Assembly (NCBI GenBank): GCA_902805475.1
Contig: CADCSX010000001.1
Coordinates: 3,286,001-3,350,000, forward strand
Direction: 5' to 3'
DNA from: Entonaema liquescens
Lineage: Eukaryota; Ascomycota; Sordariomycetes; Xylariales; Xylariaceae
Length of the DNA stretch: 64,000 nt
Below are positions 12,099 to 22,991 of this stretch, piece after piece (the stretch's first letter is position 1; every line of letters begins with the position of its first letter). A program made the position numbers and the translations under genes. A model generated the notes under the pieces. That model made no database searches, was not told the origin of the DNA, and worked only from the letters and a program-made list of their open reading frames with translations.

Positions 12099-15000
12099 CT
12101 AACCTTCCAATTCTTCGTCCTCACTCTCGGGTCCCCACCCACGCAAAGCCATCGTTGTCTGTTCACCCTGCTCAGTCAGGGATCTACTATCCGTCCCGTG
12201 TTGTTCCCTTCCAAAAGGTCTCTCGAATCTTGATGACTTATACCACTTTTGGCTCTGTTCCTCGGACTCAAATTGCTCTGCTGCCGTAGACGAGGTAGAG
12301 GCGGGTTGTAGACCTGTCGTCTCAGCATAAGCTTGACGCGTAAAGGCGAGCAACTCTTGCGAAGCAAGTCGATGAGGATGCGTTTCATCAAGTGTCCTTT
12401 CTTGAATCTGAACTACTCGTTCGAATAGATTGATGGCTTTTTCTGGTTGCCTATCTTTTAGATACGCCCAAGCAAGGCTATGTTGTGAAATAAGTCGATC
12501 AGGATGCGTTTCATCAAGTATCCTTTCTTGAATCTGAACTACTCGTTCGAATAGATTGATGGCTTTTTCTGGTTGCCTATCTTTTAGATACGCCCAAGCA
12601 AGGCTATGTTGTGAAATAAGTCGATCAGGATGCGTTTCATCAAGTATCCTTTCCTGAATCTGAACTACTCGTTCGAATAGATTGATGGCTTTTTCTGATT
12701 GCCTATCTTCTAGATACGCACTAGCAAGGTTATGTTGTGAACTAAGTCGATCAGGATGCGTTTCATCTAGTATCTTTTCCCGAATCTGAACCACTCGTTC
12801 GAATAGATCGATAGCTTCGTCTATTTTCCCATCTTCTAAATACGCACTAGCAAGGTTATGTTGTGAACTAAGTCGATCAGGATGCGTTTTATCTAGTATC
12901 TTTTCTTGAATCTGAACCACTCGTTCGAATAGATCGATAGCTTCTTTTGTTTTCCTATCTTGTAAATACGCACCAGCAAGCTCATGTTGTGAAGCAAGTC
13001 GATCAGGATGCGTTTCATCAAGTGTCCTTTCTTGGATTTGGACTATTTGCCTTAACATTTCAATCGAAAGCTTTGGATTCCCTAGGTCGTGAATATTTAA
13101 TGAGTGTAATCGAAAGAGGAATAAAAACCTCTCAATTGGGCGGTTGGGACTAATACCTAGGTAGGCAAAAATAGATCTAAGAAGTTCTTTTAGCTTTTGA
13201 TCGTATCGTAAATTCCTTAATAGCCAGCCAATCCAGACATATACAGGTAGCAAATAGCCAAGCAACCTTTCTTGCGTAAATGAACTCGGCTTTAGTAATA
13301 ATAATAGGTGAGGGCCTATGCGGTTTTGGTATGGTCGCCAATGGGTCTGGTAGTATCGGGAAAGTGCGAAGATGCATAGACCCTTATCGAAGGATTCATC
13401 TTTTTCAGTTGGGGTTTGACGGAGATTAATCCAGCTGTGGGCGAGTGGATGCATGGACACAGTGTCATAGCCGTCAAGTTTGCCCTTTCTAATCAGAGCA
13501 AGAGATTCGAGCAGGTTCACAGCCTGTCGCATACGAAATGAATCCCAAGTATCACTATGAGATTGTAGGAAATCCGGGAGTTGCGACACGTGCTCATCGG
13601 TCAGATACTTCAGGTCGTCAATATCATTACCTCTGGGATACTTTTGAACCGCCCACGTGCCATTCCACGCGTCTCGTAAAAGATCCAGAGGCATATTTTC
13701 ATAGTGCAGTGGTGATAATACTTTGAGGAGGTGCAACGAATCCTGAGCTGGCCCCGGTTCCATATTGGCCAACATCTCTGCCGATGCTTCAAAGGTAGCG
13801 TAAACGTTGTAGTACCTCGATTGGTCTTGCGTTAAGTTAAACTTAAGCAGTCGTTCGCTTTCCTTGTTGAATACGTTAGAATATTCCCTCAACGAACAAT
13901 ATTGATGAGCAATGTACGCTCCAGCCTGCAGTATGGCGAGCGTATGCAAGCCTAGCATGTCAACGACTCTTGCGGCATCGCTGGAGTCCGCCTCTGACGA
14001 ACTTGAAGGGGATCCTATCCGCTGTAAAAGGAGGTGAATGCAATCCGTTTTGTCGAGGCTACCAAGATTCTCGCTGCCGGCCGTCGCATAAGCATGGCAC
14101 TCGGGATTTCTAGACGTCATTAGAACCGCGCCTCGAGTACCGGGCGGATAGTATTGTTGATAGTCGACTTCTGGATCGTCGGCGTTATCTAAGATGAGGA
14201 GCCAGTGGCGCTTAGGGTCGATATTAGAAAGCGAGAGCCGAATCTCGTCAATTCCAGTTTCCTTTAACCCCAGCAACTTTGCTATGGCGGAAAAGCCTGC
14301 TCTGGTGGTAGAGTTGTTGCTGACATCTACCCAGAACACACCCCAGAATCTGCAAGCAGGCGGTTAGTAATGGGAACTAAAGATGCAGAGTCGCTCAGCC
14401 TACTCTTCACGAAGTTCATGGGCTACTTGTAGGCAGACCTCACTTTTGCCCATGCCACCTATCCCAGTCAAGACAAACCTCTTCTGATCAAATCTCTTCT
14501 GGGCACCAGGTAGGTTTGAAGTCATCGCGCTTTTAATTTTGTTTATTATGTCCCGTCGACCAGTAAACCTCGGATTAACAGACCGAGGGACAAACCAGTG
14601 AACGTTTCTGGCTAAGTACAAATTCAGTTTATGCCTTTCGCAACCTTCAGTTCCACTATATACATACGTTCTATTTCTAACGCGACGCTGATTTGCTGTG
14701 CAATGGTTCTCAACACGAGCCTACAGTTTGTAGCGTCGACCGAACCAAACTTGCAAATAGAACTGTGGTCAGCAGGTAGGGGAACTTGCTTCTCGCGCGA
14801 TGAAGATAGTCCGAGAGTTGCAGAATCTTTGTCTACTATTACCTAGAGGTATGAGTCAGTTAGGTGGGCTAGATTAGGGTTTGTTCAGTGCTGACGTACA
14901 ATTCCTGTACTGCCATAGTGTTCTCCTTCAAAGAAGTTCACGATGAGGCAGTGCTCGTATATGTGCCGTGATTGAGCGAACCGTTTAGTTGCGCTTTCGG

Positions 15001-15732
15001 ATTTCTTTTTGAGCTCATCGAGAAGGTGATTGCCATGTAGCTTGCCCGAACCATATTGAACAACCTTAGCTACAATGTCGCCAACGCTAACGCAGTTTCC
15101 GCCACGGTGGGGGGTGGCAAAGAAGATGAGTAATTTAGTTGCCTCGAAGATACTCTTGTACGTCTTGTCTTGATTCGCTTCGATAAGAACCTGTCATCGT
15201 TAATTTGAGGAACGACTAACAGCTGTACGCCTATAAATGGGTTGACTGACCTCTTTTACTAGTAGACCACCAAGACTGTGACAAATAAATACAAGCGGTC
15301 TTTGTTGTGCCTATTCCATTCTTGTAAGAACTGTATCGTTTAGAGAGATATATGTAAAGCTAACATTTCGCTCAACGTCGAGACATTGGAGTAGATACTT
15401 GGCATGATCGTCGAGTTTCATTGCTGAAGCACCTAAAGCAGGGCTAGCGTTATAGGAGAACAGCATGATTCGAGCTGGGATCGTGAGTTCTCCAGGTAGG
15501 AAGTCTTTCAACCATATTTTGTTGCCCGCCGTCCAGGTATCTTCCGCATGGTTAGGCTTATTCTTAAAATTGAGCCCATGTACGGCCACAATACTAGCAG
15601 AAGCGTATGTTAGTGACAGCTAGTCTTCAAAAAGAAGACAAAGCGGGGCAGAACTGACTCTATCTCGGCGGCTTCATGACCCGGACTATCCTTCTCACTG
15701 TCGAAAAGGATATGAAGTCCGTGGCCAACCAT
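12099..15732 (-). CDS. NLR-like STAND protein: alpha/beta-hydrolase, NB-ARC, TPR
   Basis: A fungal NOD-like receptor candidate; proteins of this architecture are linked to allorecognition and regulated cell death. Seven exons keep one frame: 15732-15659, 15593-15365, 15310-15251, 15190-14900, 14842-14668, 14611-14404, 14349-12099, giving 1095 residues. The N-terminal hydrolase (DUF676/PGAP1-like) has IVAVHGL near residue 26, the nucleophile-elbow motif CHSLGG at 111-116, FFATPHRGGN, and the following IVDKDSATLGL and PLPADHSSICKF segments usual for this family. The linker NVHWFVPRSVNPRFTGR leads to the P-loop GIGGMGKSE near 326 and Walker B LLILDNADD near 397. The C-terminus (about 765-1005) is a TPR array of 42-residue units with an ERVVQIQE...LDETHPDR signature. 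All signature residues looked for are present. Partner and trigger are unknown. The weakest points are the exact start and the GTCAGT donors. Confidence 0.85.
12370..13000 (-). repeat. 126-bp tandem TPR repeat array inside the NLR gene
   Basis: The word CGATCAGGATGCG or a near match recurs at 12370, 12496, 12622, 12748, 12874 and 13000, exactly 126 bp apart, which is 42 codons. This makes five full units. The two units nearest the 3' end (about 12476-12601 and 12602-12727) are almost identical at DNA level, while the distal ones are more diverged. This indicates recent duplication or conversion. The repeat length is a multiple of three, so copy-number change preserves the frame. Confidence 0.95.
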
Positions 15733-16859
15733 GTTGCTGGAATCACTAGTAAGAAGCTCAACTGTGTAATTGATACGATGATGATGATACTGGTACTGCT
15801 GGTGGTGATGATGATAGTGAAAGGATGAGAACAGGGTTAGGTAGCGATATTAGAACTATGATCAATCAGGGCAGCAGCGAGACACACTTATATGAGCCCA
15901 ATGCGAGGCTATGCTCTCTGCGGGCGTATTGATATTCACGAATCAGAGTGTTCACACTATCAGCAGGGAGTAGGGCGCCAGCTACTAGATTGTCGCTCGA
16001 TTACTTGGCGCTTTATCCGCCAATTCCTCGTCCAACTTATCAGCAATGATGCCGCTGATGCAAGTGTAACGATGCTTTCGTCCTACCGCACCATACAGAT
16101 TAACCTACCTGCCAATCACCCCGCCATCCTGCCATATAGCCGTATCTTTCCACGCTGTCGATTCATGCAGATACTACCCCGAGGTCAGGAGGCGTCGGCC
16201 GTCAGGATGCTACCAACACCGGTTTCTGCGTCGAAGGCAGGGTGGGCAATACGCGATTCGCTGATCGTGCAAGCGTTAATGCATCAGGCTGTGACAGTGG
16301 CTTACCATTATCGGCCATACTCAAGGTGCATGCAGCATTAAACAGGCCGGTTTATCTCAATGATGCGTGGCTGTTTCTTCGGTGGAGGGCCATTGTGCTT
16401 TGAATCTTATTGGAAAAGCCTAGGATTCTGAAGCAGGCTGGGAAACAAGTGGTTGTGAAGATCCAGTCCGGTTTATCAGGCAACGAAGAATCGTAGTAAT
16501 GTGGCGTATGGCCACCGACTTAGGACGGATTAGTTGCAAATCCTGGCGGTAATTTTAATTGTAGGTAACGCCTCACTGTTTCAGCAACTGAACTTAGAGC
16601 CTTACGCCTGTTAAGTTCAGGGTGTGATGACAGTATGTTCATTCCTGAATACGGGTTTCCTCCCGCACTCAAGTATAATGTGTAGGTACTGTGATGTGTA
16701 CTGTGATGAATGAAATGGTTTATGTCGATTGTATGTATGTATGTATGTATGTATGTATGTATAGACCTATTCTAGGACGACTTGCTTATTGGCATAGCCT
16801 TAACATATATGTAACATAGTTAAAAGAAGTTGAGAGTACTTCCTTTGAGAGGGATTAAT
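15733..16859. other. Spacer upstream of the NLR gene
   Basis: The first 150 bp hold the probable NLR promoter, with a GATGATGATGATA/GGTGGTGATGATGATAG run at about 15777-15820. The plus-strand open frame at 15892-16341 (149 codons) resembles no family I know, and the opposite strand also has coding-like fragments in several frames, so a decayed gene is possible. A (TATG)n microsatellite occupies about 16731-16762. Confidence 0.45.
16731..16762. repeat. (TATG)n microsatellite
   Basis: About eight consecutive GTAT/TATG tetranucleotides are directly visible. Confidence 0.95.
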
Positions 16860-17276
16860 TTACCTAGAGTATTGCTCGACATGCAGAATAAGGTCTCCTA
16901 TTTCTTCCCTATAGGACTCCATCCCCTCCTGTTCTACCTGGCTTTCTATCGCACCAAGTTTGGATGGCTGGCTCATTACTTGGGTGGGGACCATTGGGAA
17001 CGCTTTCTTATAATAGGCCAGAACCACGTTCGTACGCGCCCAGTAGTGTCTAACTGAGAGTTGAGTTATTTTAGTTGCCTCAATAGGATTCAAGCCTACT
17101 TGTGTTGGGGCGTTCGTGCTTGTGGACCAATGCATACGTGGTAAGTAGGTATCTAGGCGTTTATTCACGACGCCACGGGGCGTATAGGTGCATACTGTAT
17201 GGCGCGATAACACTTGAGGACGACCACTATTATTAGTGCCTATGCGAAGACCAGCTAGAACACATTTACGTTCCAT
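16860..17276 (-). CDS. Unrecognised ORF, 138 codons
   Basis: A single uninterrupted frame begins with ATG and a Lys/Arg-containing N-terminus and ends in a hydrophilic, Glu-rich segment (ESQVEQEGMESYREEIGD). It has no signal peptide, membrane segment or motif I recognise and no clear introns. It lies between the NLR gene and the HET relic, so it may be a fragment of another decayed gene. It could also be a chance open frame. Confidence 0.2.
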   Translation of the reverse strand: MERKCVLAGLRIGTNNSGRPQVLSRHTVCTYTPRGVVNKRLDTYLPRMHWSTSTNAPTQVGLNPIEATKITQLSVRHYWARTNVVLAYYKKAFPMVPTQVMSQPSKLGAIESQVEQEGMESYREEIGDLILHVEQYSR

Positions 17277-17279
17277 ACT

Positions 17280-18098
17280 CTGGAGGGCATTTTAAACGTT
17301 TGCCCCCTTTATACGGTAATGATGTCAAAGCTACTGTGTATATTGTTACCTATTACCCAGTACGTAGTGTTCCATCCTGTATACGCCTAGGTACCTAAGT
17401 GAGATTTATTATACGAAATACACATACCAATATATATATCATATTATTGAAGAGAGGTAGTTATGCTTACTTTTGCTTGTGACTCTATAATTTTATAACA
17501 AATTTTGTTTCTGGATTGTTGGAAAATTCTCATATGACTTGTTTGCTATGCTTCTGAGCTGTAGTGCCTCGAAACGACTACTTTAAGTATTGGCTAGCAC
17601 CTTCTACTAGTACCCATGTAAATATGACTAGGGCAATAGTTATATTACTTGGATAGGTACTAAGTACATATCAAATCTCTATAAGGAAGTCATTTCTGCC
17701 CCTACGTCTTTTTTTCACACATCAAGAATTTCTAACAAAGGACAGGATACCGGTCGTGGCTCGGAAGAGAATATTCTAGTCTTATGGTTTCATCTTACTT
17801 GAATAACTAAGTTGCAAAGCCTAGGTAATTACATAAGTATCTAGGTCAGATGCTTTCAACAGGCACATGTCATATCTAAAAAAGCTAGCATAGAATATGG
17901 GGGGCCTATTGGGGAGTGAGTGTAAGTTATATTATTACTGCGTAATGCTTGTTGACTAGTAAATAGCTCTATCGCTCCTCTATGTTACTATTATAAAGTA
18001 ATAGCTTAATATGTTTGCATGTAATTCTATCTCTTTACATCAGGCCTTGATAAAGGCGGGAAATAACTCTATGTGAACTTTATTATTCTTATATTTTA
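17280..18098. other. AT-rich spacer
   Basis: No coding feature is seen. The stretch is AT-rich with short TACCTAAGT/ATATATAT runs and lies just downstream (minus sense) of the HET relic. Confidence 0.5.
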
Positions 18099-19560
18099 TT
18101 AAACTCTACTTCGACCTGCATTTTGAACTCGACATATTTGAATCTCGACTCGTGTTTTTGCACTATCCTTGAGGACCTCCCCATTCACTATCCCATCGAC
18201 ATAGCTAGAGCCAACAAGCTCGAAACGATGTTTCATGTAAGCACAACGGCCATTAAGCTTCGACTTTCTGCTATTGACATGTCGCAAGATATAAAGTAGT
18301 GCATAATCCCGCAGTACAAACACCTTATCACCGGTAGTCATGCTTGGTGACCCAATACCCAAGAGCCCATCATCGCGAATGAAAAAGCGATTATATCTGG
18401 CTGTAGACCCAACAATATGTCTACCATAGTTATTAAACTAACTCAGGGGCAACTCTTCTGTTTCTTCGCTAAGTACAATATATCACCAACCCGATCTATT
18501 TCCGCGAATTCGTTATTACCGTCAATTCAGACGTCCCAGTCGCGGACCCATGACGAGAGACATAGATTCCTAGAAGGGCTCGGTACCCCTGTTTGAACAT
18601 CCAAGGAATTTTCCTCGTCTATCAGCTTCACGGTTGTGCTGATGCAAACCTGTTTCGGTCGAAGGAGTAGTCTAGTTTCAAAAGGGATATTAGTATCCAT
18701 CTTGACATCCCCATGACTACATATACTTTGCCCCGGGTATTTGTTGCCTCCCGTGGATAGAATTCTTGGAGAAGATGACAGAGGCTCCTCAGAGTATGTT
18801 AGGACGCCTTTGGGGGAGTAGTTTCCGATACCCTCGCAGAAAATCTCTCTGGAACTTTAAAATTAGCTTTCTAGGTAGAAGCTTATTTAGGTCAGAACTA
18901 TAGCAATTCCGTGCATGCAAGACCAGTCAACTACGAGCGAAGTCTAATATTCTGGGTAGTATCATGACATGGTATATGGCAACATAGAAGTTCTCAGCAA
19001 GATGGGCTTCTTGAATAGTCCATACTTCACAAGCATCTTCACACATTAAACTAGATTTACAAGATATCCCACAAAAAAGCGGTGACCTTATTAGATGACC
19101 TCCTTCCCTCAACTTGCTAGGTGTACGCGGGAAGCCAATAATAGCGAACCAGGTATTCAGCACTTTCGGGCCCGTAGGCCCACCGAAGCAACTCTCAAGA
19201 ACTTATGTTACCCATTTCTCTGGCGGTTATGAGGTTCCCTGGTTGTTCACGATTCCATTATCATTCTGTGTCCCAAGCCAACAGAGAACACGTTCAGCAT
19301 TAGAGTAACTTTGTTCCATCAGTGTGACATGACGCCCAGGTATGAAATATCATGATCGATACAAACAGCGTCAATCTCGATAACGTGGTTTATATGAGCC
19401 TTTCGAAGTAATTGGTTTACGGTGTAGGGGTCAGGAGTCACTTCAGAATCACGATTTTTGAGTGGGATAGGCTTATCTCTCGCTTTGAAAGGGGGCTCCC
19501 TACTTCCCACCACACGTACCTAAGAAAAAGCTGTGTATCTCGGGAGGTTTTCGTGAGGAC
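18099..19560 (-). pseudogene. HET-domain (heterokaryon incompatibility) pseudogene
   Basis: Read on the minus strand, ordered pieces of a HET-domain protein are present but broken. Near 19540, RYTAFS is followed by a TAG (19520-19522) where the family has the Tyr of a YTALSYVWG-like motif. Then come EIDAVCIDHD (about 19390-19350), SNAERVLCWLG in another frame (about 19305-19270), VWTIQEAHLAENF (about 19020-18985), and SSWVRDWD (about 18560-18535). The typical C-terminal FELVGSSYVDGIVNGEVL is at about 18220-18165, preceded by GIGSPSMTTGDKVFVL. At least one frameshift (after IDHDISYLGVMSH) and several stops separate them, so no full protein can be made. HET proteins trigger incompatibility cell death after fusion of unlike strains. 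Synteny with the NLR gene about 2.4 kb away suggests a former recognition cluster. Confidence 0.85.
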
Positions 19561-20039
19561 TTGAGATATACGACAGGGAATGAAGCTCGAGAGTTGGCCT
19601 GGTAATCAATATAGCAATCAAGTTTCTCGTCGCGTATGATTTAAGTGCGAGTAATAGCGACTATTTCTTAACTTACTGTGCCCTTGTGACAAGATAAACA
19701 ATAGCTTAAGTCTGCAGGAATGAATGCATCGCCCTTTTTATTTGAAATATTAATAAGTATTTATGGATGATTGAGTGCCATTATAAAAATTAAAGTCCAT
19801 TCATGATAGGCAAAATAAAGAACAGACTAAGCAACGAAAGGGCTCAAGAAGAAGCATAAACTCGGCAACACAAGGCCTTGTGTGCAGCCTCACATACATA
19901 CTATTATACCGGTTTATAATATGGCTATGGCTATGGCTATGACCAAGAGGTACTTAGCTAAGACCTGCTGTTAAGTTAGTTACGAAGTAGGTGCTAAATG
20001 AGTAGCTTTTGAATAATACTCACTATTAAATGCTTTAGA
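19561..20039. other. Spacer between HET relic and gypsy relic
   Basis: No gene is seen. A short (ATGGCT)n run lies at about 19919-19940. This could contain a degraded 5' part of the retroelement (gag or LTR), but I cannot recognise one. Confidence 0.4.
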
Positions 20040-22760
20040 ACTTGTGGTATGGTGCTATTCTCTATGTGCGGAATCTATATACCGTTCAGAATATCGAAGG
20101 AGACCCCATGCCTTTCAACAATGGGTCCGTTAGTCAGGAGACCGTGCAACTCCCGATATACGTGCATGGAAAGGAAACTCCGACCATCTTCGATGTTCTC
20201 GATACGGGATCAAGGGACTTCGTGCTGGGAATCCCTTGGTTACGACGACGGAGTCCTCGGATCGACTGGAAGAATGGCCATCTCCAGTGGGAAGAAGCTC
20301 ACGAGGAAAGGCCCAGAAGCGGTCTCTCAGAGAGCCCCCAGCTGTAGCATATGTGAGAGGATCCAAGAGTAGTCCCTCAGAACGTCCCCAGCTACGTGGA
20401 ATAGCAATAAATGATAACGAGAGAGAAGGACCTGAAGACGGCCTACTCGGTGCAGTAGAGCTGAACGGCAATGCGGATAAGCTCGACGCCATACCGCCGC
20501 AGTACCGGAAGTACCGGAAGCTCTTCCAGGAAAAGTTGGAAACTGGGCTGCCAGTACGTAGCTAGTTTCACCATCACATACCGCTGAAGGAGGGACAACA
20601 CCCAAAATTTCACCGGATCTACCCCCTGAACCAGGTTCAGGAGGCCGCACTAGATGAATACTTAAAGGAAAATTTGCGGAAGGGATACATCCGCCCCTCA
20701 ACGTCACCAGCGGGATATCCGATCCTATTTGTACCAAAGAAGGACGGACGACTACGACTTTACGTCGATTACCGACAGCTTAACGACATTACAATCAAGA
20801 ATCGATACCCTCTGCCGTTGATTTCGGAACTACGCGACAAACTATACGGAGCCCAGATCTTCATGACGCTAGACCTGAAGGGAGCATATAATCTGATCTG
20901 AATAGTAGAAGGGGAAGAGTGGAAGACCGCTTTTCGAACAAAGCGGGGACTCTTCGAGTATCTGGCAATGCCTTTCGGACTTACCAGCGCACCAGTCAAC
21001 TTCCAAGCTATGATCAACCATGTCCTTCGGAATTACCTCGATCAGTTCGTGGTAGTCTATCTGGACGACATCTTGATCTTTTCGAACGCCAGAAGAGCAT
21101 GAACGGCACGTTCACCAGGTGCTCGAGACCCTGGAGGACACCCAGCTTCTTGTGGAACTCGAAAAGACGAAGCGGCATGCAGAGGAAGTCAAATACCTCG
21201 GCTATTGTATCAGCCATACGAGATTGGCCTCGACCGCAGAACGTCAGGGACGTACGAAGTGTCCTTGGATTCATGAACTTCTACCGACGATTTGTGAAGG
21301 GACATAGTCAAGTAGCGACACCCCTCACACAGCTCACGAAGAAGGATCATGTCTTCGAATGGAAGGAACCTCAACAGCAGGCCTTCGACGAGCTCAAGGA
21401 GCTAATCCTCCAAGAACCGATCCTTACAATCCTAGACCTGGAAAAACTTCTTGAAGTCGAAACCGATGCTTCAGAATTCGCTCTGGGAGGACAACTTGGA
21501 CAACGAGACGAGGAAGAATGACTTCACCCCGTCACCTTCTACTCGAAGAAGCTCAACGGACCTGAGCTTAATTACCAAATCCACGACAAGGAACCAATGG
21601 CTATTATCGAAGCCTTCAGGGAATGGAAGCACTACCTCACAGGAACGAAACATCCTGTCAAAGTCTACACGGATCATAAGAATCTGACCAACTTCACGAT
21701 TATCTATCGGAAAGGAACTGAGAATGGGCGAGCAGGTGCGCTCAGCCGACGCAGTGACCTCGAACCGGAGATACCCCCGCAGCAAAGTTGACTATTGCGA
21801 GAGGACTCGGAAGGGAATCTGACGACAGGACATGAGGTGTCTACCGTCGCCAGAGATGAGACCCGACTGATTAAGGAAGTCCACGAAGCCAAGGCACACG
21901 GCCACCAAGGAGTGTGGAAGACCTACTAGCGTCTCCGACAACATCACCAATTCAAGGGAACTAGGGCTCAAGTCGAAGAGGTCATCCGCAACTGCGACCT
22001 CTGTAAGAAGAGCAAGGCCCCTAGGCATTCCGTATCATTGGACTTTGTCACCGGACTACCCCCTTCGACCGAGCCTCTTACGCAAACGGTGTACGACAGT
22101 ATCTTGGTGATCGTGGATAGACTCACCAAGTACTCGTATTTTATTCCTTTTGTCAAGAACGGAAACACGCTTCAGTTTGTCTATGTGTTCATACGGAACA
22201 TCGTAGCAAACCATGGAATGCCACGGGAAATCATATCCGATAAAGACAAGCTCTTCACCAGTCACTTTTGGCAAGCCCTCACGGCACAACTCGGAGTACG
22301 GCACCGCTTGTCCACAGCATATCATCCCCAGACGGATGGACAGACAGAGAGAACGAACCAGACATTAGAACAGTACCTCCGATGCTACGTCAACTACCCA
22401 GAGGACAACTGGGTACAGCTGTTGCCACTTGCGCAATTCGCCTAAGGGAGCTAAAGTCTACCTCGCTCGCAAACATATCAAAACAAAGCGACCAAGCAGC
22501 AAACTTGACTACAAACAGATTGTACCATTCAAAGTCAACCAAAGGATTTCAGACACCAACTACGAACTGTCACTATCACGATCAATGCAGATCCACCCCA
22601 TTTTTCACATTTCGCTTCTGGAACCAGCGCCGTCACGGACACGACTTGACGAGAGCACAGAAGCCAAAGATGAAAAATAATATGAGGTCGAGAAAATCAT
22701 CGATCACCGCGGAGAAGGACGACAAACAGAGTACTTTGTGAAGTAGCGAAGACGCCCTGA
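20040..22760 (+). mobile_element. Degenerate Ty3/gypsy LTR retrotransposon (pol region)
   Basis: Successive fragments of a chromovirus-type pol lie in the expected order. The retropepsin-like DTGS is at about 20201-20212. Reverse transcriptase has YPILFVPKKDGRLRLYVDYR and YLDD (about 21058). The RNase H region has DASEFALGGQL, KEPMAIIEAFREWKHYL and TDHKNL. The integrase has the HHCC-type CDLC, LDFVTGLPPS, IVDRLTKYSYFIPF and TAYHPQTDGQTERTNQ. A C-terminal chromodomain start (YEVEKIIDHR...EYFVK) is cut by TAG where Trp is expected (about 22743). Frameshifts, stops and internal deletions are present: after LTNFT in RNase H and after LAQFA in integrase. No gag and no flanking LTRs were recognised. 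The element is dead. GC content is not strongly lowered, so heavy RIP is not evident, though some stops fit C-to-T change. Confidence 0.9.
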
Positions 22761-22991
22761 CGCGGTGCGCGGCGCTAATCCTACCGCCTCGTTGGACGGT
22801 TACGTGACCCCGCATAACCAGAATCACGGAGAACCAATCGTAGGCATTTGGTCCCCAACTGCTGCTTAAAATTCCGTCGCGTCCAATGAACAACGCACCA
22901 AATACAAATCTTGCGACAACGAGGCGTTGAATACAAGACCTATTCAGCCGACCACCCTGACACCCAGCCTTTTCCTCCTCCTCCCTTCACC

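Noticed and set aside
12370..13000. Regularly spaced repeats that could be taken for a CRISPR-like or minisatellite array
   Set aside because: The 126-bp period is 42 codons within an intact frame and encodes TPR units; no spacers.
15892..16341. 149-codon plus-strand ORF
   Set aside because: No motif, and opposite-strand frames look equally coding-like; reported only within the spacer entry.
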